From positions 2,501 through 39,572 of the forward strand of contig JAUSPN010000087.1 of NCBI GenBank assembly GCA_030656555.1: a stretch of DNA of 37,072 bases, given 5' to 3'. Under the pieces are notes generated by a model, which saw only the letters and a list, made by a program, of their open reading frames with translations, made no database searches and was not told where the DNA came from. Source of the DNA: Candidatus Desulfaltia sp. (GTDB taxonomy: Bacteria; Desulfobacterota; Desulfobacteria; Desulfobacterales; ETH-SRB1). The translations under genes and the position numbers were made by a program. The stretch's first letter is position 1; each line of letters begins with the position of its first letter. This document shows positions 1 through 9,606 of the stretch, piece by piece.

Positions 1-2324
<2,324 letters not shown>

Positions 2325-2426
2325 AAAATAATTGACACAAATTAGACGAAAGCTTTTAGGTACTTATATTTAAATTGAGTTGCAAAATGGATAAACTTCT
2401 ATTTTACTGAAAACAGGTATATTTTT

Positions 2427-2542
<116 letters not shown>

Positions 2543-2554
2543 AAATTATTTGTA

Positions 2555-2590
2555 AACCCGGAATCATTTACTGATTCCGGGTTTTTTATT
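2555..2590 (+). terminator. Rho-independent terminator of the rRNA operon
   Basis: A perfect 12-bp stem (AACCCGGAATCA at 2555-2566, TGATTCCGGGTT at 2572-2583) with a 5-base loop is followed by a T-rich tract. It ends the rRNA transcript. fabH comes toward it from the right, so it may also act for fabH, with a weaker T tract in that direction. Confidence 0.92.
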
Positions 2591-2620
2591 TAAGTGACTC
2601 TATTTATGCGTACTTATTTA

Positions 2621-3610
2621 TCAGTCAATAGCCCATTTAAGCAGCAAGCTTCCCGAGGTAAAGCCAGCACCGAATGTTGAAATAATTATCCAGTCACCTT
2701 TTTTCATCATTTTCTTTTGGTAAGCTTCCGACAGGGCAATCGGGATCGTGCCTGCTGTTGTGTTGCCGTATTTTTCAATATTGATTACTACCTGATCATC
2801 ACTAAGCCCTATCTTTTTTGATACAGCATCAATTATTCTGCGGTTGGCCTGATGCGGAATAAGCAGTTTGATATCTTTGTTTTCGAGTTTGTTTTTTTTC
2901 ATAATTTTTAGAGAAATATCCGCCATCTCGGTTACAGCAAACTTAAAGATTTTTTTACCCTCCTGATAAACACAGTGCTTTTTTTTATCCACGGTTTCAT
3001 GAGAAGCCGGCATTAAACTACCACCGGCCGGCATATTAAGGTATTTTATGCCTGAACCGTCAATATGGAAAATAAAATCTTCTACTCCAAGATCATTCTC
3101 CTCCGATGCTTCCAGCAGAACAGCTCCGCCGCCATCTCCAAATATAAGACAGGTGTTTCTGTCTTCATAATTAAGGATAGAGCTCATTTTATCTGCCCCG
3201 ATTACCATAACCTTTTTGTGCTTTCCGGTTTCAATAAATTGTGAAGCGGTTGCTAAAGCGTAAACAAATCCTGAGCAGGCAGCGTTGATGTCAAATCCCC
3301 AGCATTTAGTGGCATTGAGTTTGCTTTGAACAGCTGTCGCTGTCGGGGGTACAAGCATATCTGGAGTTGATGTTGCAACAATGATTAAATCAAGTTCATC
3401 TGCCGCAGTATTTGTCTGCTCAAGCACTTTCTTCGCAGCTTTTACAGCCATATAGGAGGTGCCTTTATCTTTTCCCAGGATCCTCCTTTCCTTTATCCCT
3501 GTACGCGATACAATCCATTCATCGCTTGTTTCCACCATCTTTTCTAAATCTTTATTTGTTAGTTTTTGAGTCGGAACAAAATGTCCGACTCCGGTTATGA
3601 TAGCCCGCAT
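2621..3610 (-). CDS. fabH: 3-oxoacyl-[acyl-carrier-protein] synthase III (FabH)
   Basis: Initiates type II fatty acid synthesis in the cytoplasm by condensing acetyl-CoA (or another acyl-CoA) with malonyl-ACP. The 329-residue length is normal for FabH. The catalytic triad is visible: Cys112 in NAACSGFVYA, His in the PHQANRRI block, and Asn in NTTAGTIP. The N-terminal SDEWIVSRTGIKERR block is typical of the family. The start ATG is preceded by a good AGGAGG site. The gene stands apart from other fab genes here, next to nagZ on the same strand with an 80-base gap holding a palindromic repeat. A FabH-like KAS III with a different acyl preference cannot be excluded. Confidence 0.96.
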   Translation of the reverse strand: MRAIITGVGHFVPTQKLTNKDLEKMVETSDEWIVSRTGIKERRILGKDKGTSYMAVKAAKKVLEQTNTAADELDLIIVATSTPDMLVPPTATAVQSKLNATKCWGFDINAACSGFVYALATASQFIETGKHKKVMVIGADKMSSILNYEDRNTCLIFGDGGGAVLLEASEENDLGVEDFIFHIDGSGIKYLNMPAGGSLMPASHETVDKKKHCVYQEGKKIFKFAVTEMADISLKIMKKNKLENKDIKLLIPHQANRRIIDAVSKKIGLSDDQVVINIEKYGNTTAGTIPIALSEAYQKKMMKKGDWIIISTFGAGFTSGSLLLKWAID

Positions 3611-3653
3611 TAGTAAAACCTCCTAAAATGTAATTTGAATTGCAAACACGAGT

Positions 3654-3696
3654 GCCAGCCCTGTCCCGCTTTAGCGGGTTGCGGAGAGCTTTAATT
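3654..3696. repeat. Short palindromic repeat between nagZ and fabH
   Basis: Contains CCCGC(3665-3669)/GCGGG(3674-3678) followed by GCGGAGAGCTTTAATTAA. The segment resembles CGGCAGAGAGCTTTAATTTT near 18165, so it looks like a member of the dispersed repeat family of this window. It reaches into the last codon of nagZ. Confidence 0.5.
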
Positions 3697-4692
3697 AAGA
3701 TACTTTCTTTTAAGATTCAATATGTTTCTGACAGATTCCCTGCCTTTTTCCATTAGTTGATCAGAAAAATTAAGCCCATTTAATATTTCATTAAATGCAA
3801 GCTCAATATTTGGACCTTTATGACATATAAGGGCAATATTTATATCAGCCGCCAGAATTTGCCTGATTATTGTTTTAATGTCAAAACGCCCTTTTATTGC
3901 TCCCATGTCCAGATCGTCTGTAATAACAATTCCGTTAAACCCCATCTGTTTTCGCAAAATGTCGACGGCGATACAGCCTGACAAACTCGCAGGCCAATCA
4001 GGATCGATTTGTTTGTAAAGTATATGCGACAGCATAATACCGGCCACCTCATGCTTTATAGCGGCCTTAAACGGCAAAAGATCAACAGATTCCATAGAAA
4101 TTAAATCTGTTTTTAGAGTCGGCATATCAAGATGCGAATCCAAGGTGGTGCGTCCTATCCCAGGGAAGTGTTTTGCAACAGCCATAATTTTATTTTGCTG
4201 CAAAGTTTCTATTATCTTGATGCCCAGCTTTGATATCCAGGCAGGATCGCTGCCAAAGGCCCTGTCTGCCATTACACTGTTTATCCCTTTTTGAGCCACA
4301 TCCAGAACAGGGGCCATGTTCATGTTTATTCCAACATCTTTAAGCTCTTTTGCTGTAACCTGTGCAAAGTTAATGGCGTCTTCTTCCCCTTTCATTTTTG
4401 GATTGCCAGGGAACTGAGTAAAAGGGGGGGTCAGCCTGGCTACCTGTCCGCCTTCCTGGTCAATGGATATAAATAGCGCCGGTTGTCCGCATTTTAATGC
4501 ATATTCCTGTGCGGATAAGCACAGGTCTTTGATTTGCTCCGGAGAAGATAAATTCCTGGCAAAAAGAATTATTCCTCCAACCTTTATTGTGTTGATCAGC
4601 AACTTAAGGTCGTCATTTAGTCCGGTTCCGTCAAACCCGACCATCAGGCGTTGCCCGGCCAACTGTTCATTTGAAAGGTCTTTAATTTCCAT
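3691..4692 (-). CDS. nagZ: Beta-N-acetylhexosaminidase, glycoside hydrolase family 3 (NagZ-like)
   Basis: Predicted to remove N-acetylglucosamine from anhydromuropeptides during cytoplasmic peptidoglycan recycling. The single-domain, 333-residue TIM-barrel size fits NagZ. Visible family blocks are SIDQEGGQVARL (about 77-88), the KHFPGIGRTTLDSH loop (174-187) carrying the Asp-Ser-His catalytic loop, and ITDDLDMGAI (257-266) with the nucleophile Asp. The usual KHFPGHG reads KHFPGIG here, a substitution in the substrate loop but not in the DSH dyad. There is no signal peptide. It lies 20 bases downstream of the cupin gene on the same strand. Export or broader GH3 specificity is possible but less likely. 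Confidence 0.9.
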   Translation of the reverse strand: MEIKDLSNEQLAGQRLMVGFDGTGLNDDLKLLINTIKVGGIILFARNLSSPEQIKDLCLSAQEYALKCGQPALFISIDQEGGQVARLTPPFTQFPGNPKMKGEEDAINFAQVTAKELKDVGINMNMAPVLDVAQKGINSVMADRAFGSDPAWISKLGIKIIETLQQNKIMAVAKHFPGIGRTTLDSHLDMPTLKTDLISMESVDLLPFKAAIKHEVAGIMLSHILYKQIDPDWPASLSGCIAVDILRKQMGFNGIVITDDLDMGAIKGRFDIKTIIRQILAADINIALICHKGPNIELAFNEILNGLNFSDQLMEKGRESVRNILNLKRKYLN

Positions 4693-4712
4693 ATTTCGCC
4701 GATTTGACCCTA

Positions 4713-5177
4713 TTACTTTTTGTTATGTGCCGGACTATTTTTCTTAATAGTTATCGGCATGTTTTGTACACCGGAATAAAAAACTATGATTTCCGCTGGT
4801 TTATTACCTTCGTTCTTTCCATAATGCCATTTATTCACAACATCAACAATTGAATCACCAGCTTTTAGATGTAACGTCTTATTGTCTTCTGTAATTACAG
4901 TAAACTCTCCATTTAACAATACACCCGCATTTATCACTGGATGTTTATGTGGTGACAATTCCACCCCGGCCGGAATTTTGATTCTTAGAATTGTTATCTC
5001 AGGTTTACTTTTTAGATAGTTTGGCAGAGGACTTTTGTCCCAGCTTAAACTCGTTTTCGCTAATATTTTAACTTCAACAACATCTACATTTTCAGCAAAA
5101 ACATTACTCAACAACAATAATACCAAGCATATTCCACAAAGTAGCCTTTTTATTTTATGTTTTCTCCTTTTATACAC
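4713..5177 (-). CDS. Exported cupin-domain protein; start disturbed by IS remnant
   Basis: A small single-cupin protein with an N-terminal hydrophobic signal (about residues 10-27, ending LLLSNVFA), so probably periplasmic. The cupin core shows PHKHPVINAGVLLNGEF and a later WHYGKN, supplying His residues for metal binding. The substrate is not predictable. The longest frame begins at a GTG exactly next to the outer end of the IS3 remnant at 5178. A ribosome-binding-like AAAGGAG lies inside the frame about ten bases before an ATA codon, so the native start may have been lost or altered by the insertion. nagZ follows 20 bases downstream. Confidence 0.75.
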   Translation of the reverse strand: MYKRRKHKIKRLLCGICLVLLLLSNVFAENVDVVEVKILAKTSLSWDKSPLPNYLKSKPEITILRIKIPAGVELSPHKHPVINAGVLLNGEFTVITEDNKTLHLKAGDSIVDVVNKWHYGKNEGNKPAEIIVFYSGVQNMPITIKKNSPAHNKK

Positions 5178-5207
5178 TGGACGGGGCCTAAAAATGTTGA
5201 CAGTTAA

Positions 5208-5294
5208 TTAAGCCGCTTTTTTCATTTCAATACATTCATACTCCTCAGGTGAACAATAATCAATAGAACTGTGTAGCTGCTTACGATTATAAAA
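5208..5294 (-). pseudogene. C-terminal fragment of IS3-family transposase OrfB
   Basis: Translates to 28 residues, including YNRKQLHSSIDYCSPEEYE, before a TAA stop. This is the characteristic end of IS3-family integrase-domain transposases (consensus YNRxRLHSxLGYxSPxEFE). Nothing upstream belongs to the catalytic core, so it is inactive. Confidence 0.88.
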
Positions 5295-5374
5295 TAATTG
5301 AAGCTCCCCGCCGCAAGCAGCTATGTCTTTTGGGCTCCAGACCGGCTTATTCCATCAGCCTCTTAGCTCGTGTT

Positions 5375-5428
5375 TTACCACATGGCATCCTCTTTAAATT
5401 CTTTTGAATAGGTTTTTCTTTTTCTCAT
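5375..5428 (-). pseudogene. N-terminal fragment of IS3-family OrfA
   Basis: ATG with a good AGGAGG site upstream opens MRKRKTYSKEFKEDAMW and then a stop. KRKTYSKEFK is the usual beginning of IS3-family OrfA helix-turn-helix proteins. The rest of orfA is deleted. Confidence 0.82.
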
Positions 5429-5513
5429 TGCTTGAAACCTCCTAATACTATAAATTAAATTAGCTATTCAAGGTATCAACAAGTTTAGGGACAATTCAGA
5501 ATATGAGGACCAG

Positions 5514-5891
5514 ATGAAAGAAGTCATTAAACAACAAAATCTTAGCAATGAGTTCTATACCACCGAAAAGTGTTACATTACTGAATTGTCCAACACGCCT
5601 GACGATCCGGATGCATCAATAGCGCTGGCAAGAGTGGAGCCTGGGATAACAACTCGTTGGCATCGGCTTACAGGAACCGTTGAGCGCTACTATGTTGTCA
5701 ATGGCAGAGGTCGTGTGGAGGTTGGGAAACTACCGCCGCAGGAAGTAAATGCCGGTGATGTCGTGCTCATCCCGCCGATGTGTCGTCAACGCATCACCAA
5801 TACCGGTTCGGAGGATTTGGTCTTCTTAGCTATCTGCACACCTCGGTTTTCGAATGATGTTTGTGAAGATATTGAGGACAACCTAACTTAG
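5514..5891 (+). CDS. Small cupin-domain protein
   Basis: A 125-residue cytoplasmic single-cupin protein. The first cupin motif reads TTRWHRLTGTVERYYVVNG (about 46-64), with His52 and Glu58 placed like the metal ligands of the family. The second has GDVVLIPPMCRQRITN (about 83-98), where the usual final His is replaced. No signal peptide is seen, unlike the exported cupin on the other side of the IS remnant. It ends one base before the long version of the GNAT frame and about 97 bases before its likely start, so the two are probably co-transcribed. Ligand and reaction are unknown. Confidence 0.8.
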   Translation: MKEVIKQQNLSNEFYTTEKCYITELSNTPDDPDASIALARVEPGITTRWHRLTGTVERYYVVNGRGRVEVGKLPPQEVNAGDVVLIPPMCRQRITNTGSEDLVFLAICTPRFSNDVCEDIEDNLT

Positions 5892-5988
5892 AATGAATCG
5901 TCTGCCTAACATTCGGTTCAACTCGAACCAGTTAACCGACACAGACGCGTTAGCCACCAAATGGCGATATTTTTTTCAGGAGTTTACT

Positions 5989-6840
5989 ATGCAAGACAAA
6001 AACCACAGAATCAGAACAATGAACCGAAAGGAAGTTAACTTAGCCATTGAATGGGCAGCAAAGGAGGGCTGGAACCCTGGTGTTCACGATGCGGATTGTT
6101 TTTATTCAGCCGATCCGAATGGTTTCCTAATTGGGCTTTTGGGCGATGAGCCGATTGCTACAATCTCTGCGATCAAATATGGTGAGACTTTTGGCTTTCT
6201 TGGATTCTACATTGTCAAACCAGAATATCGTTTCAAAGGTTACGGCATTCAGATATGGAACGCCGGTTTAAAATATCTTGAAGGGCGAAATGTTGGTCTT
6301 GACGGAGTCGTTGCCCAACAGGACAACTACAAAAAATCCGGTTTCAAATTGGCCTATCGCAATATACGCTATGAAGGGCGCGGTGGAGGCGAATTTCCTG
6401 AATGTTCAGAAATTGTAAGGCTTTCCACATTGCCGTTTGAAACTATTGATTTATACGATCTACCTTTCTTTCCTGCAAACCGAACACAACTTATCAAATC
6501 CTGGATCAATCAAGCCGGCTCCAATGCTCTGGGAATCATGCAAAACGGCAAACTTGCAGGTTATGGCGTTATTCGCAAGTGCCGCTCTGGATATAAAACA
6601 GGTCCTCTTTTTGCCGACAGTCCGGAATTAGCGGAAGAGCTTTTTTTAGCTCTAAAATCCGGGATCAAACCAGCAGAACCATTTTATCTTGATACACCAG
6701 AAGTCAATCGAGCGGCTGTTGCATTGGCAGAGCGATATAACATGAAGGTTGTGTTCGAAACTGCCAGAATGTATACGGGGAAAAAACCTGATATGCCGTT
6801 AAATCGTCTTTTTGGTGTGACTTCCTTTGAGCTTGGCTGA
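5989..6840 (+). CDS. GNAT-family N-acetyltransferase with C-terminal Acetyltransf_18-like domain
   Basis: Predicted acetyl-CoA-dependent acyltransferase of 283 residues. The N-terminal half holds the GNAT core: a beta strand ending GFLGFYIVKPEYRFKGYG, in which RFKGYG corresponds to the acetyl-CoA-binding R/Q-x-x-G-x-G/A loop. The C-terminal half (about 150-283) resembles the second GNAT-like domain of YitH-type proteins. The frame is open from 5893, but the ATG at 5989 has AGGAG six bases upstream and is the better start. The stop codon TGA is the first triplet of a dispersed-repeat motif (TGAACCGCAATA), so the protein end may have been set by that insertion. The acceptor substrate is unknown. 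Confidence 0.82.
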   Translation: MQDKNHRIRTMNRKEVNLAIEWAAKEGWNPGVHDADCFYSADPNGFLIGLLGDEPIATISAIKYGETFGFLGFYIVKPEYRFKGYGIQIWNAGLKYLEGRNVGLDGVVAQQDNYKKSGFKLAYRNIRYEGRGGGEFPECSEIVRLSTLPFETIDLYDLPFFPANRTQLIKSWINQAGSNALGIMQNGKLAGYGVIRKCRSGYKTGPLFADSPELAEELFLALKSGIKPAEPFYLDTPEVNRAAVALAERYNMKVVFETARMYTGKKPDMPLNRLFGVTSFELG

Positions 6841-6860
6841 ACCGCAATAAGTGAGTGCTA
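6838..6860. repeat. Repeat end (TGAACCGCAATA type) overlapping the GNAT stop codon
   Basis: TGAACCGCAATAAGTGAGTG closely matches the 19-base inverted end TGAACCGCAATAGCGAGCG of the element at 18132-18345. The TGA is the stop codon of the preceding gene. A matching inward end occurs near 7494, on the other side of the RRM gene. Confidence 0.55.
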
Positions 6861-6989
6861 TGAAACTATAATAAGTCAAAATAATATTTGTCACATTTTT
6901 TATTTTGAAAACACGAATTACCTTCTAAGTTTGTCTAAAATGTGATAGCAACAACTAAATCCAAATGATTTTAACGGCTCATTTAGGGT

Positions 6990-7009
6990 TATAATTTATT
7001 ACAAAAGGA
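6990..7009 (+). promoter_or_regulatory. Probable -10 box and ribosome-binding site of the RRM gene
   Basis: A perfect TATAAT at 6990-6995 is followed by AAAGGAG (about 7003-7009) before the ATG at 7017. No convincing -35 box is placed 16-18 bases upstream. The leader would be very short, so it is not a long cold-shock-type leader. Confidence 0.4.
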
Positions 7010-7016
7010 GATTAGA

Positions 7017-7448
7017 ATGAAGATCTATGTAGGAAATTTGTCGTATGAGGTCACCGAAGAGGACTTACGGCTGGCTTTAGAACAATTCGGGCAGGTTGAA
7101 TCTGCCGCCATTATAAAAGACAAGGATAGTGGTCAATCAAAAGGATTTGGATTCGTGGAGATGGCCTCTAAAGCTGAAGGGCAGTCTGCAATCGAGGGCC
7201 TAAATGGCAAAGAGCTAAAAGGAAGAGCGCTTAATGTGAATGAGGCTCGTCCTCGCACCGAAAGTAGTGGTGGCAGAGGGGGATACGGCGGTGGCAGAGG
7301 AGGACAAGGCGGCGGCAGAGGAGGACAAGGCGGCGGCAGAGGAGGACAAGGCGGTGGCAGAGGAGGACAAGGCGGCGACAGAGGAGGACAAGGCGGTGGC
7401 AGAGGAGGACAAGGCGGTGGCAGAGGGGGATACGGCGGTGGTAGATAG
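7017..7448 (+). CDS. RRM-domain RNA-binding protein with RGG-repeat tail
   Basis: Residues 1-80 form one RNA recognition motif: RNP2 is KIYVGNLSY at 2-10 and RNP1 is KGFGFVEM at 42-49. Residues 85-143 are a low-complexity Gly/Arg tail in which Arg recurs every seven residues (GGRGGQG unit). This is the architecture of bacterial Rbp proteins, related to cyanobacterial cold-induced RNA-binding proteins, probably acting as RNA chaperones. The gene has a strong AAAGGAG site, is monocistronic, and is bracketed by ends of the dispersed repeat family. A DEAD-box RNA helicase is encoded convergently downstream, a plausible functional partner in RNA remodelling. Confidence 0.93.
   Translation: MKIYVGNLSYEVTEEDLRLALEQFGQVESAAIIKDKDSGQSKGFGFVEMASKAEGQSAIEGLNGKELKGRALNVNEARPRTESSGGRGGYGGGRGGQGGGRGGQGGGRGGQGGGRGGQGGDRGGQGGGRGGQGGGRGGYGGGR
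7269..7445 (+). repeat. 21-bp tandem repeats encoding the RGG tail
   Basis: A unit close to GGCAGAGGAGGACAAGGCGGT recurs eight times. Copies differ mainly at third codon positions, and one has GAC (Asp) for GGC. The first and last units carry a Tyr codon in place of Gln. Long open frames on both strands and in other frames here are repeat artefacts. Confidence 0.92.
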
Positions 7449-7457
7449 GACCAAACT

Positions 7458-7570
7458 ACATGGAATCTTCGGCTGTAAGTAAGTCGGCCACTTTTAGATT
7501 CGCTCGCTAATCCCGCAGCCCCGCTGGAACGGGATATCCGTTTTGCTCCGGAAAGCTACGGGGTTAGCGC
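7458..7570. repeat. Dispersed repeat copy with palindromic segment
   Basis: Bases 7458-7511 align without gaps to 18284-18337 with 43 of 54 identities by hand, including TTTTAGATTCGCTCGCTA in both. The remainder has CCCCG/CGGGG-type complementary arms and GC-rich palindromic character unlike the surrounding AT-rich DNA. With the next 165 bases it makes up the 287-base gap between the RRM and helicase genes, where I see no coding potential. Confidence 0.75.
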
Positions 7571-7735
7571 GCGCTTTTGCTGTTCAAAAGTCTCACAATG
7601 GATTCCGCTGGACAGAAAAAATTTGATATATATCTTTGAAATATCAATTTTAGGATAAAGGGTTATAAAAAAGGTCTGGAAATTGGCGATCAGGGTGATG
7701 GAGTACAGCGCTGTTTTAATCGATTGCTTTGTATT

Positions 7736-9415
7736 TTAACTTTTCTTTCTATTTTTACTTTTTTTAGATTGTTTGGTTTGCGGTTTTTTATCTTCGACAT
7801 ATTGAACCCGAATATTTCGACCATCAATTTTCGCACCTTTCATTGATTTTAACACTTTAGCCGCAACACTTGTTTCAACTTCAAAAAAAGAAAATTCCCG
7901 CATGATTTCTATTGGACCAATCTTTTCAGAGCTGATTCCAGAATTGCTGCATAGAGTTCTTATCACAGTGCCTTTTTTTAGATTGTCCATAGAGCCTGCA
8001 TTTAAGAAAAACCGTTTCGATCTTCCATGCTCTAAATTTTTTTGTTGCCGATCTTTTTTTACAGGATGATGAGCATCTTCCTTTTTTTCCAAGGATGCAT
8101 TTATATCCTTGGAATCTTTATAGTAATTAAGAAAGCGGTTAAATTGAATTGAAACAAACTTGCAAATGAGTTCTTCTTTTGTAAGACCGTTTAGTGTATT
8201 ATAGACCGGTTGCAGGAAACGCACGATTTCTTTCTGATCCACTTCAACTTCTACCATTTTGTTAATCATGGCACAGAGCTGTTTCTCACAAATTGCATAT
8301 CCTTCCGGGACTTTTGCACAAATAAATTTAACCCCCGATTTTTTTTCTATAAACTGAAGTTTACTTTTTTCCCGGGAATTGATGATGACGATAGATGTTC
8401 CTGATTTGCCAGCTCTTGCTGTTCTGCCGCTCCTGTGAGTATAGTTGCCAGCCTCATCCGGGAGTTTATAGTTAATGATATGAGTGATATCCTGAACATC
8501 TATCCCGCGGGCAGCAACATCTGTTGCAATAAGGATCTGAATGGATTTGGTTTTAAATCTGCTCATGACTTTATCTCGCATCGCCTGAGAAAGGTCGCCA
8601 TGAAGGGCTTCAGCATTATAGCTGTCTTTGATCAGTTTTTCTGCTATTTCCTGTGTCTCTTTTCGCGTGCGACAAAACACAAGGCCATAAATATCCGGGT
8701 AATAGTCAATAATCCGTTTTAACGCCTGATACCTGTCTTTTTCTTTAATTATATAATTTACATGCAAAATATTTTCCGCGCCGCTATTTTTCTTTCCTAT
8801 GGTTATCTCAACCGGATTTTTCATATATCTTTTTGCAATTCTTGCAACCTCATTAGGCATTGTTGCGGAAAACAGCCAGGTTCTTTTCTGAGACGGTGTA
8901 TTTTCAAGAATGGCATCTATATCTTCCTGAAATCCCATGTTGAGCATTTCATCCGCTTCATCAAGAACCACATATGAGACTTTAGAAAGTTTTGCTATTT
9001 TTCTGTTAATAAGATCAAGCAATCTTCCTGGTGTTGCCACAATAATCTGAGCACCTTTTTTGATCTGATTCCTCTGATCTTCAATACTGGCGCCGCCATA
9101 AACGGCAACAACCTTTGCACCTTTTACATATTTGCATAATTTTTTAATATCATCGGAAATCTGCAAACAAAGTTCCCTGGTTGGGCAAATCACTACCCCT
9201 TGAGTATGTGTCAGATCAAAATCAATTAGCTGGATCATAGGTAAACCAAAAGCTGCTGTTTTACCTGTTCCGGTCTGGGCAAGCCCTACAAGATCCCTGT
9301 CCCCTCCAATAATTTCAGGAATTGCATCTGTTTGGATGGGCGTGGGTTCAACAAACCCTAGTTCTTTAACTGCCTTTAATAACTCGTCAATTAAATCCAA
9401 ATTTTCGAAACTCAT
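7736..9415 (-). CDS. DEAD-box ATP-dependent RNA helicase with DbpA-type RNA-binding domain
   Basis: A 559-residue helicase of the DeaD/CsdA/DbpA group. Motifs run in order: Q motif FENLDL...PTPIQ (3-28), Walker A AQTGTGKT (46-53), PTREL, TPGRL, DEAD (152-155), SAT (183-185) and the motif VI region HRSGRTARAGKSG. Motif VI usually reads HRIGRTGRAG, so two positions differ. The C terminus (about 460-540) resembles the DbpA RNA-binding RRM, followed by a Lys-rich tail. The frame is open 54 codons further upstream, but the ATG opening MSFENLD is the family's usual start. It likely unwinds structured RNA in ribosome assembly or cold adaptation. Confidence 0.93.
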   Translation of the reverse strand: MSFENLDLIDELLKAVKELGFVEPTPIQTDAIPEIIGGDRDLVGLAQTGTGKTAAFGLPMIQLIDFDLTHTQGVVICPTRELCLQISDDIKKLCKYVKGAKVVAVYGGASIEDQRNQIKKGAQIIVATPGRLLDLINRKIAKLSKVSYVVLDEADEMLNMGFQEDIDAILENTPSQKRTWLFSATMPNEVARIAKRYMKNPVEITIGKKNSGAENILHVNYIIKEKDRYQALKRIIDYYPDIYGLVFCRTRKETQEIAEKLIKDSYNAEALHGDLSQAMRDKVMSRFKTKSIQILIATDVAARGIDVQDITHIINYKLPDEAGNYTHRSGRTARAGKSGTSIVIINSREKSKLQFIEKKSGVKFICAKVPEGYAICEKQLCAMINKMVEVEVDQKEIVRFLQPVYNTLNGLTKEELICKFVSIQFNRFLNYYKDSKDINASLEKKEDAHHPVKKDRQQKNLEHGRSKRFFLNAGSMDNLKKGTVIRTLCSNSGISSEKIGPIEIMREFSFFEVETSVAAKVLKSMKGAKIDGRNIRVQYVEDKKPQTKQSKKSKNRKKS

Positions 9416-9573
9416 ATTTTTTCTCTGTCTTTCTAATAATTTTAAATGTTTATAAAATAAAAGATTGTAACACGGGCAAAATGGTAAGGCAAACGTTATA
9501 TATCCCAAATCTGAAACTTTAAGAATAAGGTCACCCGTTTCAGGCACACTATTCAAGAGCTTAATAAAGAAAA

Positions 9574-9606
9574 CCACTAATCTTAGAATGGATCTAAGAT
9601 TAGTGG
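9574..9606 (-). terminator. Rho-independent terminator overlapping the typA stop codon
   Basis: A perfect 13-bp inverted repeat (CCACTAATCTTAG 9574-9586 and CTAAGATTAGTGG 9594-9606) with a 7-base loop, followed on the minus strand by TTTTCTTTATT. One arm contains the last typA codons and its TAA, so the terminator starts inside the gene. It separates typA from the helicase gene downstream. Confidence 0.88.

Larger units (their letters stand above)
5178..5498 (-). mobile_element. Internally deleted IS3-family insertion sequence remnant
   Basis: About 321 bases bounded by imperfect terminal inverted repeats: the left end starts TGGACGGGGCCTAAAAATGT, and the reverse complement of the right end starts TGAATTGTCCCTAAACTTGT, with CCTAAA and TGTTGA in common. 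Between them, on the minus strand, are only the first 17 codons of an OrfA-like protein and the last 28 codons of an OrfB integrase. The central kilobase or so is missing. The joining segment (about 5300-5325) resembles the dispersed palindromic repeats. No target duplication is evident. This remnant fills the gap between the two cupin genes; the remaining bases to 5513 hold only the likely ribosome-binding site. Confidence 0.85.

Noticed and set aside
7269-7445. Possible CRISPR array because of regular short repeats
   Set aside because: Units are contiguous without unique spacers and encode an RGG tail in frame.
7215-7482. Alanine/serine-rich and glutamate/alanine-rich frames across the RGG repeats
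   Set aside because: They are alternative-frame readings of the 21-bp repeats; the RRM frame has a ribosome-binding site and known motifs.
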